From Isoetes taiwanensis (taxonomy: Eukaryota; Streptophyta; Lycopodiopsida; Isoetales; Isoetaceae): a stretch of 64,000 nt of DNA. The translations under genes were made by a program, and so were the position numbers. Below, one piece after another: positions 1 through 12,584 of this stretch. The stretch lies in the NCBI GenBank assembly GCA_021234155.1, contig JAJEKV010000002.1:18219592-18283591 (forward strand), in the 5' to 3' direction. Numbering within the stretch: the first letter of the stretch is position 1; the number at the start of each line of letters is the position of its first letter. The notes beneath the pieces are model-generated. The model made no database searches. It was not told where the DNA came from and saw nothing but the letters and a program-made list of their open reading frames with translations.

Positions 1-1400
1 AATCTACATCTATAGACTATGCTCATCGTAATATAATGCCAATGGCCTGGCACTCCCTCCTGTGTGCTTCCAAAGGTTATCATATAAAGTACCTGTTCTT
101 AGCACATGTTATTGCTAGAGCGATACTCTTGCAATTTAAGCACAAATAGTTATGGTGCGGCGTTCAGCATTATCTAATTTTGTGTAGAATGTATGAATAA
201 GATCATGGGGTTTAGGATTTTTCTAGGATTTAAGTTATTGTCCAAGTCTGTTGTTTAATACTCAAAAGATTTGGAAGCATAGAAATTTCATTTGAAGATT
301 GTGGGAGCATTAATAAACACATTTTTGTATTCATGAGATGTATTTTATGTACAAAACTTTGGGCATTTCCAGCGGAACATCGGCAGTTCTAACTACTCAT
401 GTTTTAACATACCAAGTAATTTGTTGCCCCCTTCCTATACAAAATGGGATGTAATGTTATGGTTTTCTTTGACACCCTATTTGGACAAGGAAAAGAATAT
501 GAGCAACGGTCCAAAAATAGGAGAAGAGAGAGAGCGTGAAATGAAATAAGATCCATATAATGAGCAGTCGATTATAATTTGAGGATAAATTGAGCAGTCT
601 GAAAATGATTTTCTTCACCATTACTCCATAAAGTATTTACTATGGAACCATATAGAGCCACTTTAATCTACATCCAACATAGAACTTAGGGTTGTATAAC
701 AATCACATCATCGGTCGCGAAGATAGCTTCATACCTTTAAGAAGGCGAGAATGAATGATAAAGGAGTTTTGTCTAGTACTCTTCCCGAAGTCCCAAGCTT
801 TAGAAATATATAAAGGCCCAACTCTTAAAAGCAAATGTTGCGGTGGGCAGAAACCTTCATCTGGGGTGCTCTCCATGCCACTACTTGCCACCGAGATCAA
901 ATGAAATTGAGCATATTATTAGAATATCGCGATTGGCATACTTGCCACAACAATCCTTGATAAATAATAAGTGTAGAAGGTTTGTGTATGGAGATAACAA
1001 ACAATGGAGGGCAAAAGATTAGTGTCTCGAGGAGATAAACTAACATCTTAAAAGCTTAGGTGGCTCTATTTGTGAGAGATTGGTACAAAATGAATATTAT
1101 GCAACTTACTAATCATTTTACTATGGGAAGTACATGCGACAGCAGATAATGGCAACTAAGTAATCTCTATCGACTTTGAGAATCTAAGATCTATGAAAAG
1201 AAGATATTATCATCTATGAACACGAAAACAGGTGTTTAATTTGTTTCATTTAGTCCTTTACGGGATTGTTTGTATTTTTGTGTTGTGATTTTTATAGAGA
1301 CGTTTTATTATGCCTCTGGACTTGTTGGTTTTTGTGTCATGGGTTTTACATAGAAGGGTTACAATAAGTCGGTGATGGGCTTGTAACAACATGTTTCATT
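1..1400. other. Unassigned AT-rich DNA
   Basis: No coding frame or known element was recognised here on either strand. The only notable sequence is an 18-bp string, GCAATTTAAGCACAAATA at 131-148, which recurs exactly at 5,927-5,944. In both places it is preceded by a similar CACAT(G/T)TTATTGCTAG context. This suggests that a fragment of a dispersed repeat lies at the left edge of the window. Confidence 0.5.
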
Positions 1401-1479
1401 GAGTGGCAAGGTTCTTGAGCATGGGTATCCAACAATGCTTGTGAGTTGCAAGGTTGTTGAGCATAGGTATCAACAATGC
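1401..1479. repeat. Short tandem repeat, two units of about 40 bp
   Basis: Two adjacent units (1,401-1,438 and 1,443-1,479) share the pattern GAGT(G/T)GCAAGGTT(C/G)TTGAGCAT and then a GGTATC..AACAATGC tail. They differ by a few substitutions and one single-base indel. No coding role is apparent. Confidence 0.8.
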
Positions 1480-1536
1480 CAAGCATAAGAAGTTGTGCAT
1501 ACCAAGTTTGTATTGAAAATTAAGAGTCCAACATCC

Positions 1537-1704
1537 ACAAAGTTATGTATGCAGTGTGTGTAATAAAATGTTGTGTAATTTTTGTAATGGACAAATATTT
1601 ACATAAAATTGATGATGAATACAAAGTTATGTATGCAAAGTGTGTCTAATAAAATGTTGTGTAATTTTGGAATGGATAAATATTTACATAAAATTGATGG
1701 TGAA
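1537..1704. repeat. Tandem duplication of an 84-bp unit
   Basis: Unit 1 (1,537-1,620) and unit 2 (1,621-1,704) both begin ACAAAGTTATGTATGCA and contain AATAAAATGTTGTGTAATTT followed by a conserved ATTTACATAAAATTGATG stretch. The copies are nearly identical, so this is a fairly recent local duplication. A shorter repeated phrase (TTTGGTGGGATATT) follows near 1,914 and 1,951. Confidence 0.85.
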
Positions 1705-4700
1705 CACGATTTGTGTATGTGGTATTAGGGCTTTGTTGATTAGCTTGGTCCCGTTACTTCCCTCCTTTGCCTCTAGATTCTACATTGCTTAGAACCTGAT
1801 ATTGGCTAGAAGATGCATGGGGTGGATGCATGCATGTTATGTATGAGATTAATACTGGAGTTCCTGGGTGCCTAGGTGCCATGTTAATCATTACGGTTTG
1901 TTGTCCAAGGGCATTTGGTGGGATATTATAGCTTTTTCCAAGGGAAGCTGACATTTGGTGGGATATTGCCAGCTTTAGTTTACACGGACATAATATCCGG
2001 TTATGGTTTTGAGCTTGTTTGTTGAAACAACCATTGAAGTTTGGAGATCTTTGAAGATAAGTTCTCTGCTTCAATACGCTATTCTCTCTAGTTTGCGGCC
2101 ACATTCTGCATTAAAGCGGGTTCAAAGAGGGAAACATTAGAGAGCAATATATCAAGGTAGAAGATGAATCAGTTAATCCGTTTTAAAAGGAAATGATCCT
2201 TCATTTAGTTCCAAGTTTGCATTACAGTATGAAGCATTCTAGAATAGCAAATGAGTTGTGATGCGTGAACAATAGTACCAGTATCTTATTTCTTTGCAAA
2301 TCTGAAAGCTGGCTGCTAAATCCCAAATTCAACCCTAGATTTATACTTGATCATGGGAAGCGTCATATGTTTGCATCATGATCAGCGCCTTTGAACAACA
2401 TCAAAATTTCACAAAGCAATTTTTACAAAATCTTGCACCATGAACTTAAGCATCGTAGACCTTTTCATAAGTAACTTTGCATTGGTCATTTGTTGTGCAA
2501 CCCATACCAAACCAAAGGTTTAGGCACAGAGGTAAATAGTTAAAGGTTTGAGAATTTTGACATAAGATGGTATCATGTAATGACTATGAGAAACATTAAC
2601 TTAACATGAATAAATTACATGAGTATGCATATGCTCTAAGATTTACCTCAAAGAGAATTTTCTAGAAATTTTTTGACCCATTAATGGACAAACATCTTGC
2701 TTTCGACGAAACATAAGCAGCGACCCGCGACCACATGCTCTTAGGCGCCAGTTACGCATTAACCAAAGGTCCCTACGTTTAGATAGAAGCGATTGCAAAT
2801 GACAGTAACAGTATCATCCAGCTGTGAAGGCCTAAATGATTGCAGCCCTTGAGATCTTTTTAGCGCAGAACAAAGCTGGAGCTTTTGCACCTCTAGCTAT
2901 ACCCTTTGCTACTACTACAATCATGTGTAGTAAACTCTTCGATTAGATGCATAAAATAAGCGCTAAAAACATTGCAGAAGCCTTCCATGATTTCACATCT
3001 AGCAATTCTTGAGCGGATCTAGCAATACAAAATCCTGGAGATCATATCTAGGGCTGCCTATTTGAAATCTTAATCAAATGATCAAACATGAGTAAAGTAA
3101 AATGGGGTGTGAAATTTTTCATGATGATGAAAATGATTTGTCCTTAATGGGCATATGATTGAAACATTAAGAACATATAAACTCAATGCGGAGAATACCA
3201 CCTAGACAACACAATGGAAATCTTAAAAGAAATAAAACATGGGAAATAAGTTCTGAGATCCTCCATATTCTATATATTTGCCATGCCACTCAACCTAGTT
3301 CATATAGTTCTTATCTGATGTGTCTGGGTATATAGAGTAGGAGTTACATTTTCTTTATAACATTATGATTGAGAAAAAGATCTCTCTTGAAATGGTGTCT
3401 TCAAAGATCTTCATGTGGCTCAAAGGATATTGTTTCTGAGAACCCCACGAATTGTAGGATATGCTAAAGAGGCGGAGGAATAAAAACCCAACATGAAGTA
3501 ACGTTTTAATTATATGCATATGACACAAAATTGCAGGCCAGTGCATCCAATAGAATTTGGAGATGAGGCTGACGAAAAACCCAAGATCCATATACAAACA
3601 AACACGCCAAGGAGAATGAGCTAAAGATGAATTTCTTGGTAGTCTGGCTTTTCGCTACGGGTTTCCATATTTTCTTTTCTATTCATCCGCGGATCTTTAC
3701 TCATAATTACGCGCCGTCCAAAGGCAGGAGCCTAACTCAATAAAAATCTCCTCTACAATTACGATGACCCGGTCTTGTATCAAATGTTCCATGCGGTGCC
3801 AAGCTAGGCCACTAAATATACACGAAGTCAAAAAAGAATTTAAATGCAACTTTGGAAGATTCTATACACATGACAAAATTGATTGAAGCTATGGCACGAG
3901 GAAGAGATGGATTCTATTCTTGGACGCTTACATCGCAAGGAGCCAAACAATAAACAATGTTTCTTGCATATCTTTCTGTGCATATCTGTCACCTCACGAG
4001 AGTTGCAGTGAAGCGGTCTGAGAATCTAAATGCGACAATTATTAATATGCCACTTTTGTTAACCATGACACTTGAGAGAGATCACGAGATCAATATGCCA
4101 CATTGTTAATTAACCATGGCCTTACGAGACATGAGGAAAATTTGAACAAAAACCACAAAAATATTACTTCTCATATATATATGTGAAAATCTGAGACCCA
4201 AATCATAAGAAGAGAGGAGAGCTACTATTGTAAACATCCATATTCCATTAGGATTACCTCTAGGCATGTAATTGGAAATCATATGCCTGTGCATGAGAGA
4301 GCAACCAATCAAGCAGGAAATTTAAATTCTACTCAATAAAAATAACTAAATTATAACACATTGATGACTTCCATCTAGCGGGGAATGCTTCACAAGATTA
4401 AAAGGCGAGTTTTGAAAATTATGGGATTACTACTTCGGGGATTCATAAAGTCATGTTAAATTATGTTAGCAAAGCTTGGATAAAATATTTCTTACTAAGC
4501 TGCAGCACAACAGTCGGTCTTAAGTTAAAACATGAGGGGCTAGAATGAAGCGGATGCAATTGAATAAATGCAAATTGGCAGCGGCGTGCATGTTCCCATA
4601 GAAAATATAGAAAACACCGAGGACACGTGAATAGGACAAAGTCTTGCGGTGAAAAAATATTTGTTCCTTACGCATCCTCTTGTAAGTTTAATGTTGCTTC

Positions 4701-5760
4701 AATCTTACCTCGGCAATTGTAAACCTGAAAATAACAATAGCAAAGGCGGTAACCAACAATATAAGATCTGGATTGAAGATGTGGCCTTGCAAAAACAACT
4801 TCATATGCTGCATGCTTGTATAAGTTAGGTTTAAGGAGCATCTGAGGGCAAAATAATTAAATGTGCATACATGTTGAAAAGCAAAGCGCATTCTTCCTTA
4901 TGGCATTTATTGCTAGGATTTCTATTGAATCAAAACTCCCTATTGTTTAGAAGCGTTATTAGGCGCAAATGAACCAAAAAATCTAAACGATACTATTACA
5001 TGGCATCAATAGAATTTTATGTTGAGAAGTATGTTCATTCTTCTATACAACATAATAGAATGAAAGAAAATCACACATTCATTGAGCTTCGGGCCAAGAT
5101 CCTTGTCCAATAAGTGTTTGTATGCAATGGCACTTGTCGGAAAATCAGGAGAAACATCAATGAAAACTTTTCAGCGAGAACATAAAGTACATATAATTGA
5201 AAAGGTAAAGCGAGTGATTCGAAAGCAAAATACACTGTTCATATGGAGTTGGATCTAGAGATCATTGTCCAATCAATATTCTATGACATAGCACACATGG
5301 GGAAACAATGGGAAGAAACAATAATGATAAACTCTTTGGAATCTGAGGAGGCAGCCATCTCACGCCGGTGTCTTCTAGCGGCTTCCAATGAGGTCTCGAC
5401 CTGTCCATCGATGCGATTATGAAGCATGGTGCATACCGATTACCATGACCATCTTGGTTTCGGGGAACTAAAGCCTAATCCGACCTCAAATGCAAAGAGA
5501 TATTATATTACCCGGTCGATCATGGCCATGAGATGCATACATGCATCGACTTCGACTTATAAAACTTCCTAAAATCGACCAACAACATCCCGGTAAATCT
5601 TCTTCCCAATTCTTAAAAAGGGAAAAATAACCAAGAAAAATGTCTTTTCGATTTTTGGATAGCGAATTTTTCTGGAAACGCCAAAGCCCACAAAATCATA
5701 GGAAATCGAGTTAAAAAAAATTCCAAAAAAGTTTTTGGTCAAACCTGAAATTTCCAAATT
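1705..5760. other. Unassigned DNA, no gene recognised
   Basis: Both strands carry only short open frames with no recognisable domain, and none of these frames shows plausible splice structure or codon continuity. The stretch is AT-rich with no large internal repeat that I could see. I support no gene, RNA or transposon here. Confidence 0.5.
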
Positions 5761-5762
5761 AA

Positions 5763-6095
5763 CAAGATTGATATAGAGAAGATATAAATTTCACAAATAT
5801 AAAAAATACATTTATCTTTTCTTTTTCTTACTAAGGAGTTAAGAGAGGACAGTCCAATGCATATCGAAATGCTTGATTTCACCTCTCTTCTTTTTCCAAC
5901 GTATGCCCAACACATTTTATTGCTAGGCAATTTAAGCACAAATATAAATGAGACATAAATTGCACAAATATAAAGAAGACACTTTTCCTTCCTTTTTCTT
6001 ACTAAGGGGTTAAATAAGGATGATCCAATGCATAGCGAAATGCTTGATTTTACCCCCTCTTTTTTTTTCAACTTATGGCCAGCAACGCTGGGCAC
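5763..6095. repeat. Tandem duplication with a period of about 175 bp
   Basis: The first copy (about 5,763-5,915) and the second (about 5,940-6,090) both contain ATAAATT.CACAAATATAAA, then CTTTTTCTTACTAAGG.GTTAA, then TCCAATGCATA.CGAAATGCTTGATTT and a pyrimidine run. Divergence is moderate and includes several short indels. The junction carries the 18-bp string that is also found at the left edge of the window. Confidence 0.8.
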
Positions 6096-6430
6096 TATAA
6101 CTAATTTGTTTTTTAATCCCTTGCGCTGCATGTCAGCCTAGTCTAAGGATCGAATCATCGAATCTTATATTTTTGGAATTGGGTAAGACACGGAAAGGAA
6201 GGACAGGCTGAAGGCCGCGTGTCGGCCTATTCAACAGGCACTTTGGATGTCGGAGGAAAACAGGGGAAAAAACAGGGGAGGGGAAGATAAAAAAATGGAC
6301 GATGGCTGCCCAGGTCGGTGAATTCCCGTGGTCCCTGCAATGCAAACCCCTCGCCTGCTTTTTAAAGCCCTGCTCCCCAACCCAATGCCACACCATTCCA
6401 TTGCCCAATCTTTTTTCCCAAGCTTCAGGG

Positions 6431-6466
6431 CTATGGCTATGGCTATGGCTATGGCTATGGCTATGG
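6431..6466. repeat. Hexanucleotide microsatellite (CTATGG)6
   Basis: Six exact CTATGG units lie directly at the likely start of the SRPBCC gene. They supply six successive in-frame ATG codons and would encode alternating Met-Ala. Copy-number change in whole units would keep the reading frame and only alter the N-terminal Met-Ala run, so the start of this protein may be length-polymorphic. Confidence 0.9.
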
Positions 6467-6942
6467 ATACGGATATGGAGTGTCCTGCTTTTGTATACGA
6501 AGAAGTGAAGACTGTAATCTCACTCCTCTTCACCTGTCCTGCACAGCCCCTCGTCTCTGATTTCTGTGGCCTTCACAAATGGGTCCCCCCACCTCTGTCC
6601 AGTTTTGTTTACAGATCGTACAACAGCAGCACTCTGTTCGATTTCCTGTTACATACCCAACAAAAATGGGCTCGTTTTTGGGCAAAGGAGAGGCTGGTGG
6701 AAATCGATCCGGCCAATTACTTCCTCAGCTATGTTGTTGAGGCGAGTAACATGGGGCTTGAGGATTACAAAGCCTGCATGAAGCTTTCGCCCTCCGGATC
6801 GAATACTCTAATCAAATGGTCGTTTAGAATGAGTGCTGCAAGCTCCAGATCTAAAGAGGAGCAGGCAGGCTTGTTGAGATGGGCTCTTGGGCACCTCCAA
6901 AATGCTGCTAATTCTTGTCCTCCCATCATCTCTAGACTCTAA
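6433..6942 (+). CDS. SRPBCC / Bet v 1-like protein (lachrymatory-factor-synthase-like)
   Basis: This frame resembles the plant SRPBCC (START/Bet v 1 fold) family that includes lachrymatory factor synthase and related small ligand-binding proteins. Visible landmarks, numbered from the first Met of the longer open frame at 6,328, are DFCGLHKW (78-85), FWAKERLVEIDP (117-128), LSYVVEASNMG (about 133-143) and TLIKWSF (160-166). In this family these are the helix/strand after the first beta strand, the WAKE..L..ID strand, the LSYE(V/I)..SN.G strand and the IEWSF strand. I chose the ATG cluster at 6,433 because it gives about 169 residues, close to the usual 160-180, whereas the upstream extension looks like untranslated leader. 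The segment between HKW and the WAKE strand is poorly family-like in this frame. The +1 frame there (about 6,630-6,680) offers a C.I.CY stretch closer to the usual R(Y/F)C strand, so two compensating frameshifts are possible. Ligand and function are unknown. The gene has no intron and no coding neighbours. Confidence 0.72.
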   Translation: MAMAMAMAMAMDTDMECPAFVYEEVKTVISLLFTCPAQPLVSDFCGLHKWVPPPLSSFVYRSYNSSTLFDFLLHTQQKWARFWAKERLVEIDPANYFLSYVVEASNMGLEDYKACMKLSPSGSNTLIKWSFRMSAASSRSKEEQAGLLRWALGHLQNAANSCPPIISRL

Positions 6943-7399
6943 CACATTTTGTTCTCAGCTCTTAAACTCCCTACAACCAATGGCATTTGTAATGTGGTAG
7001 TCTCCTTTGTTATGTAAATTATTCTACTACCTATGCTAACTTGAAATACTTCATTCATTTATGTGCATCACATGACACACTATAGAAGAGACATGAAACA
7101 CTACAGATCTGGTTGGCTATAGACATTGCAAAGCCATGATCACTAGGCCTAGGGTGGTGTATTGTCTCACAAGACTCATGCATATGTGAAATGAAATGTT
7201 TTATTACATCCCTATCAGTACATAAGGTAAAAAATTTCATATTAATAGTGTTAAATAGATAAATCATTATCCTTCCAATAAAAAAGGAAAAAGGGAATGC
7301 ACAGTACAAGGAAGTTATTTGTAATAGATCAACTATGTACTTGGATTGATGTATATGTTTCAAAGTACAAACCATTCTTACATTATTAAATCTCTAGGG
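6943..7399. other. 3' flank of the SRPBCC gene; no further gene
   Basis: The stop codon at the end of the SRPBCC frame is followed by T-rich DNA with AATG/TGTAAAT-type phrases that could serve as a plant polyadenylation region, but no canonical signal stands out. The motif CATATACATCAATCCA occurs on the minus strand near 7,333-7,352. It also occurs at the end of the dispersed repeat at 41.97 and 46.57 kb. Confidence 0.35.
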
Positions 7400-7640
7400 T
7401 TCTTTTAATATATGATTGGATTGAGGTGGAAAGCTAGCACAATAGCTTTGTCACAAGTAATGAATATTTTGAACATGTTGAACAAGTGGAGACATGATGA
7501 ACAAATGGGCTACTGGCCATGATAACGTATATTCCTTTTGTCAGATCAGGCACATAAGCACCAAAGGCATTACAATAAACAACACAAGTTGGCAATAACA
7601 TTGCTCCAACTCCATGAGATCTTTTCAGAAAATCGGATAT
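7400..7640 (-). repeat. Dispersed repeat R1, copy 1 (inverted)
   Basis: The minus strand matches the plus strand at 41,735-42,012 over about 230 bp. Shared phrases include AATGCCTTT(G/T)GTGCTTAT, CCTGATCT.ACAAAAGGAA, CCCATTTGTTCATCATGTC, TCCACTTGTTCAACATGT and GACAAAGCT.TTGTGCTAG. The translated product is not recognisable, and the similarity is best read as a mobile or once-mobile non-coding element. Copy 1 lacks a second short duplication seen in copy 2. Confidence 0.8.
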
Positions 7641-10600
7641 AGTGTGTTTAAATGAGTGTACCTTATCCAGCACATATAATAGGCAAGATGCTTTTCAATT
7701 TTAGTAGTGACTCTAAAAAGCACATATATCTGAAGCACCCTTTGCATTATCAAGATTTAGGACAAGGGATTGTCCAATGGAAGTTCTCACAGCTCCTCCT
7801 GCTAGTTTTTCCCTCCTATCATAGATTGTGGAGCTCAAATTCATTGTAAAGATCTTATCTAAATTTCTGCAAACTCATTAATCTGGATAAATACGGGAGT
7901 TTAGGATTCTCCAAACTTAGACACAGTTAGTTCAACTTTTGCAGGTTCAAAACTGAGATACTTTCGACTTTATAGAAAACGTCTTTTATAGCATATGGGA
8001 CAAAAGGAATATTCGCAGTGACCTTGGCCGCCGCGATAAATTTCCTATATTATATAAGGACAACAAGGATATAATAAAGTGTCCACGCAAGATATTGCGG
8101 TATTTATTTATAATTTCTAGATTTAAACATATGTTTAGGAGAAACGAGTTTGCTACTCTAATGAGTTGGCATGTTGTGAGTAAGTGTAGTTTTGATGGAA
8201 TTATGCCCATTCTCGCTTACTTTGAATCATGGCCCAAATTTTGGAATGAACCAAGACATATTCAGAGGATGGTTTCAAGCCTGTGCCACAAGGGACAACC
8301 TCTTGGTCCACATGGCTAGTCATGCTTGTAAACTACAACATTCCTCCACATGAGTCATCAAAGAGGGTTATTATCATCTTGAGCATGATCATTCCAGATT
8401 TGAACAAAATCATTCATACAACATAAACTATTACATTCTACCATCTAATAAAATCCCCCCGAAACACCTTTTTTTTGGGTGCATATTCATAGGGGAGTTG
8501 ACTTTGGGAATTGAGAGTTTATGGATAGGCATATTCATGAGCTATGCTTGATTTGGAGCAGTAGATAGCGATCCTCATTTTTTGTGTATGTTTCCACAAG
8601 TTAAGGCATATAATATAGAAAGATTAGTGAGATACTATAAGGTATGGAGCAACGATATGCATTGGTCATAATTTGATATATATGTATTGTACAATTCGGA
8701 GGGAGGGGCAGAAAGGTTTTGCTACCCTCCATCACTCTTCTCTGAATATGCATGCTATTCAGAATATGCGTTTTATGAAAAGTTTAAGACGTAATGGTTT
8801 ATGTTGTCAAAAAAATTTCTAGCACATTCAGGGCCTTTGGAAAGCGTGGTGCACGTTAATGATTATTCTAGACTGTAAATAGTTCTCGATGGTATTATAA
8901 AAAAAGAAAATTTTGGAGATGACAATAGAATTCAACAAATTATCATTGCATGAAGGGATGACAACCATTAATCATGAGATCACATTTACTATATTTATGA
9001 GAGATGTAACATTTCCATGCTTACCTTGTACTGCAGGACATATTTCAAATGGTACCTAGACATATAAGATTTGCCAACTGCTAGAGTAAGAGAACAAGAT
9101 GCCTATAAGATGCCCTATGTAAAATAAACCATATAACAAAGGCCCTCTCTAAGTAGAAATTTCACAGCACATGTGACCATCTCGTTAGGGTAAAAAGTAC
9201 AATGTCTTGTTCAATTCATAACTATGCTATAAAGTTGTTAGAGTTACAGGACACAAACATCTCAGATTATAATCTATCTTGGATACGCTCATTTACTCAC
9301 ATTTATTTTTAAACGTGTTGTCCAAAGCTTAATATCTTTCATTATAACTTTGTCGGGGAAGTTCAGGAATTTCTCCTGTTGTGATATTGGGTGGCACATC
9401 ACTAGAAGGTTATCGCCAATTTGCAATCTTTCTTCTAGCTATTTTACCATTGTTTGCAACAGTTGGGAGAGGTGGTATGCATTAGGGGTTCTATAATGTG
9501 CTAAAGCACTATGGGTTGCCTGTGCAACTGTGTTGTAAATGGAGGCTTCTTCATCTTGTTTGCAAGATACATCACACATGTATGATGATGAGAACATACA
9601 AAAAGATTTTACACCAAAGATCAGGATTGATCTCGAAATGTTGTGCTACACAAGTATATCGATTGTCAATATTACAAAACGAAGTTAATCTTGATGTATT
9701 GCCTTTGGTAAAAGTACGATAAATGAGGTCAACATCATGTATTCTTACTAAGAAAATTGTATCCATCATTTAATTGACCAGCATTGTCCTTTTCAAATAC
9801 AAAAGGGAACCAGGCTTACATATCAATAAGTGACCAAGTTATGAGATGTTAGCATACAATATAAAGTCAACGTTAATCTTAAGAATGATCCTCAAAAAGA
9901 AAAGGCAGGCCTGTTTACTAAAACAAATACAGAAAGTTTAAAACATAGAGTATTGGAGGTTTTAAGAATGGAGACCAACTCTTCTTAGCATGTTAAAATG
10001 GAAAAATGTTCAGAATACATGTTTGAAGAGTAATGAAAGATACAACTGCATGGATGGAATGCAATGATTATTCAGACTAAGGAGGCTTTAAAACCTTTTA
10101 GAGAGTATGTGGTTTCAAATAATTAGTCTTACAATGTGAGTATCTTTGATGCATGCGCTAGTCTAACAGAACTATGTATGCAAAATGCAGGAGTGTACAT
10201 GAGTATCAAGAACACTAAAAAATATGTATGAATTATACAAAATGAAATTATAATATGTAAATAATAAGTTGACCTCCAATACTTCACACTTATATTATTC
10301 TATCTATGCAATTAAATTGTAGTACAAAGACATTTGCAAGTCTATTCATAACATATTCTAAACGAGGTGGACTACCATAGTCGTCGTATTTGTCGTGCCT
10401 ATGGTCCAGATCGTATGTTGGAGCCTCTGGGCACCTCTCGTTTCGCTTATGGTCATTTATGATTGGAGGCGCCTATGATTTTGAAATATAAAATACGAGT
10501 TCGCCTAAAGTTTTGAGGAATTTCGAACCTCTATACGACTTTTATGAATTTTTAGAATATGGGGGCTCGAACCTCTGTAACTCAATGTCCTAATAAGACT

Positions 10601-10925
10601 ACTTTAATCAATATACAATATATATCTTGTTTAAGGGACTCATAGCAGTCTATGGTTTTAAAATTATTATTTTATATCCATATCGATCGAGACCCCATTG
10701 TTGTGCACATATTAAATACATAGAATGTACATCCAGTTCAAAATAATTATATTGTTAATTCTGTGCTTTTTATTTTATAAATGTATAAAACACAACATTA
10801 GATGATAAACCTACATATTCCGGTTGAAATGAGATATAACTTCCTCCAACCTTGGGGCCTTCAATGAGTGCCGAAGCTCCCAATAAAAATATTGAAGAAA
10901 CCTGAACCATTTTCAATTGTCATTG
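7641..10925. other. Unassigned DNA
   Basis: No domain-bearing frame, RNA gene or sizeable repeat was recognised. The stretch is AT-rich with scattered short open frames in all frames, which is what chance gives at this base composition. Confidence 0.5.
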
Positions 10926-11045
10926 CCATTCTGGAAGTGCAATGAAATGAACTATTGGCTCTAGAAGTGCAACCAGGTGCATGATTCTTTTGTCACTTTT
11001 TTTTTGTCACTAAACCATCATTCAAAAAAATTGAGAATATGTCTT
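10926..11045. repeat. Fragment of dispersed repeats, including a GTCAC-rich arm
   Basis: GCTCTAGAAGTGCAAC at 10,958-10,973, followed by a further AGGTGCA, recurs at 30,826-30,849. Just downstream, TTTGTCACTTTTTTTTTGTCACTAAA resembles the reverse complement of the right arm of the small CACTA-type element at 12.6-12.7 kb. This is probably a scrap of related transposon ends. Boundaries are not resolved. Confidence 0.5.
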
Positions 11046-12584
11046 AATTTTGGTACTTTCGTCTAAGCGTTTTTGTTTTATTCCGTCATAAATTTTGTTT
11101 TCTCTCTCCATCCGCCTTTCTTGTTTCGTTTTCAATTTTCAAATTTGATTCCATACATCCAGGTTTCCCCTTTTTAGTCTCCTATTCTTTTTGCTCCTCT
11201 CCTTATTTTTTTCCTCCTCTAAATTCCGCCCGTCCCTTTTCTTCTCCCTCTTGGCTTTTAGTTGCTCCGCCTTCAGTTTATTTTTGTGTTTTCTTAGTTT
11301 CTCAACAAAGAGGTCACGCCTCTTTACCCTCTTCGGGTGGTTTCCACGGGCTTTCCACTTGAGGCAGGGGTTTCATGAGGCCAGCCCTTAGCAGGTGGAG
11401 GCGCTTGAACATGGCCGGATGGAACAACCGGTGGATGAAGCACTTGGAGCACAACCCAGACACCCAACAATACAATACTCTGTTATCTCTTCTGGATACC
11501 ACTGGGTATGCTACCAATATCTATCTCTTCTAGATATTACTCTGTTGTGCTAGGTAGACTCGTGAGGATGGTAATAGTCCAGAATTCTTTGAAGCCCTTG
11601 TAATTTTGACGATTCCACGATTGCTTGGCAATACAGAATTCTGATGTTGAATCAGCCCAAAATGCTCAAAAATCACAATTATTGAAGGGCTTTGGGATTG
11701 GGCATGATCCCTAAGCTATCCAAATCCGACCTACTTCCAAGTGTGTATTCTGTTGCTAATTTCAAGATCGCCGAAATTTGCTCAATTTACCATTAATCGC
11801 AGTATTAAAATTTGCTCAATTACAAGTGATGTTGCGGGGTTTGTAGAAGAGCCCATGGTTGAAATCGGCGATTTGGTGAAGTGCCAGGCCCGAAAAAAAT
11901 CAAAAATAAAAAAGTGAAAATGAAAGCGCGGTAGCGATTTGAGATTAACCCTATTCCTTATTTTGTCATTTTGGACATTTTAAGGACATTTGAGGTGATT
12001 GTCCTTGTTAAATCGCCAGTGACGCGATTTTATCATTACTTTTCCATAAAAGTTGTTCTTTTTAAGCCCATTTTTTTGTAGGATGTTTTGTTATTATTTT
12101 TCTCGCTGATTTTTAACTATTTTGTAGGACATTTAAGTATTTTGGTAGAGGGATAAAATCGCCGGGGCATTATAAAGACTCTTCATTTGTAAAATCGTCT
12201 GTTTGACCATTTTGTAGGACAAATTTTATTGTTTGTATAAATATTTGAGTTGAATTTGCCATAAATGTAGTATGTTTATGTCCACAAAATCGCGGTAGCG
12301 ATTTTCATTAAAATAAGACTTGCTTGCGATTAGTTATTCAAATATACTTGTTATTTTACTCTACAAATTTAGCAGTTGGATAATTGTGTTAAAATAATAA
12401 TACAATTTTAAGTTTTATGTTGCCAAAACATAAAATTTTAAGAGTTAAATTCCATCGTATTTACAAGTTTCATCAAATTCAACACATGGTTATATAGCTA
12501 AAATGGCCTATAATAAGCCTATTCGGCGCGATTTTGGACCAGACATAATCCCAATTTAATTGAATGATGGTTACTAGTACATCA
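11046..12584. other. Unassigned DNA
   Basis: No recognisable gene. A T/C-rich stretch at about 11,090-11,330 contains short open frames of biased composition that I do not regard as coding. Several short phrases with the core AAATCG and GCGATTTT recur between 11,880 and 12,310. They may be a degenerate satellite-like or subterminal repeat, but no clear period is visible. Confidence 0.4.

Noticed and set aside
6231-6533. Minus-strand frame with an Ile-Ala repeat opposite the SRPBCC gene
   Set aside because: It is the antisense of the hexanucleotide repeat and of the conserved plus-strand gene. It has no domain of its own.
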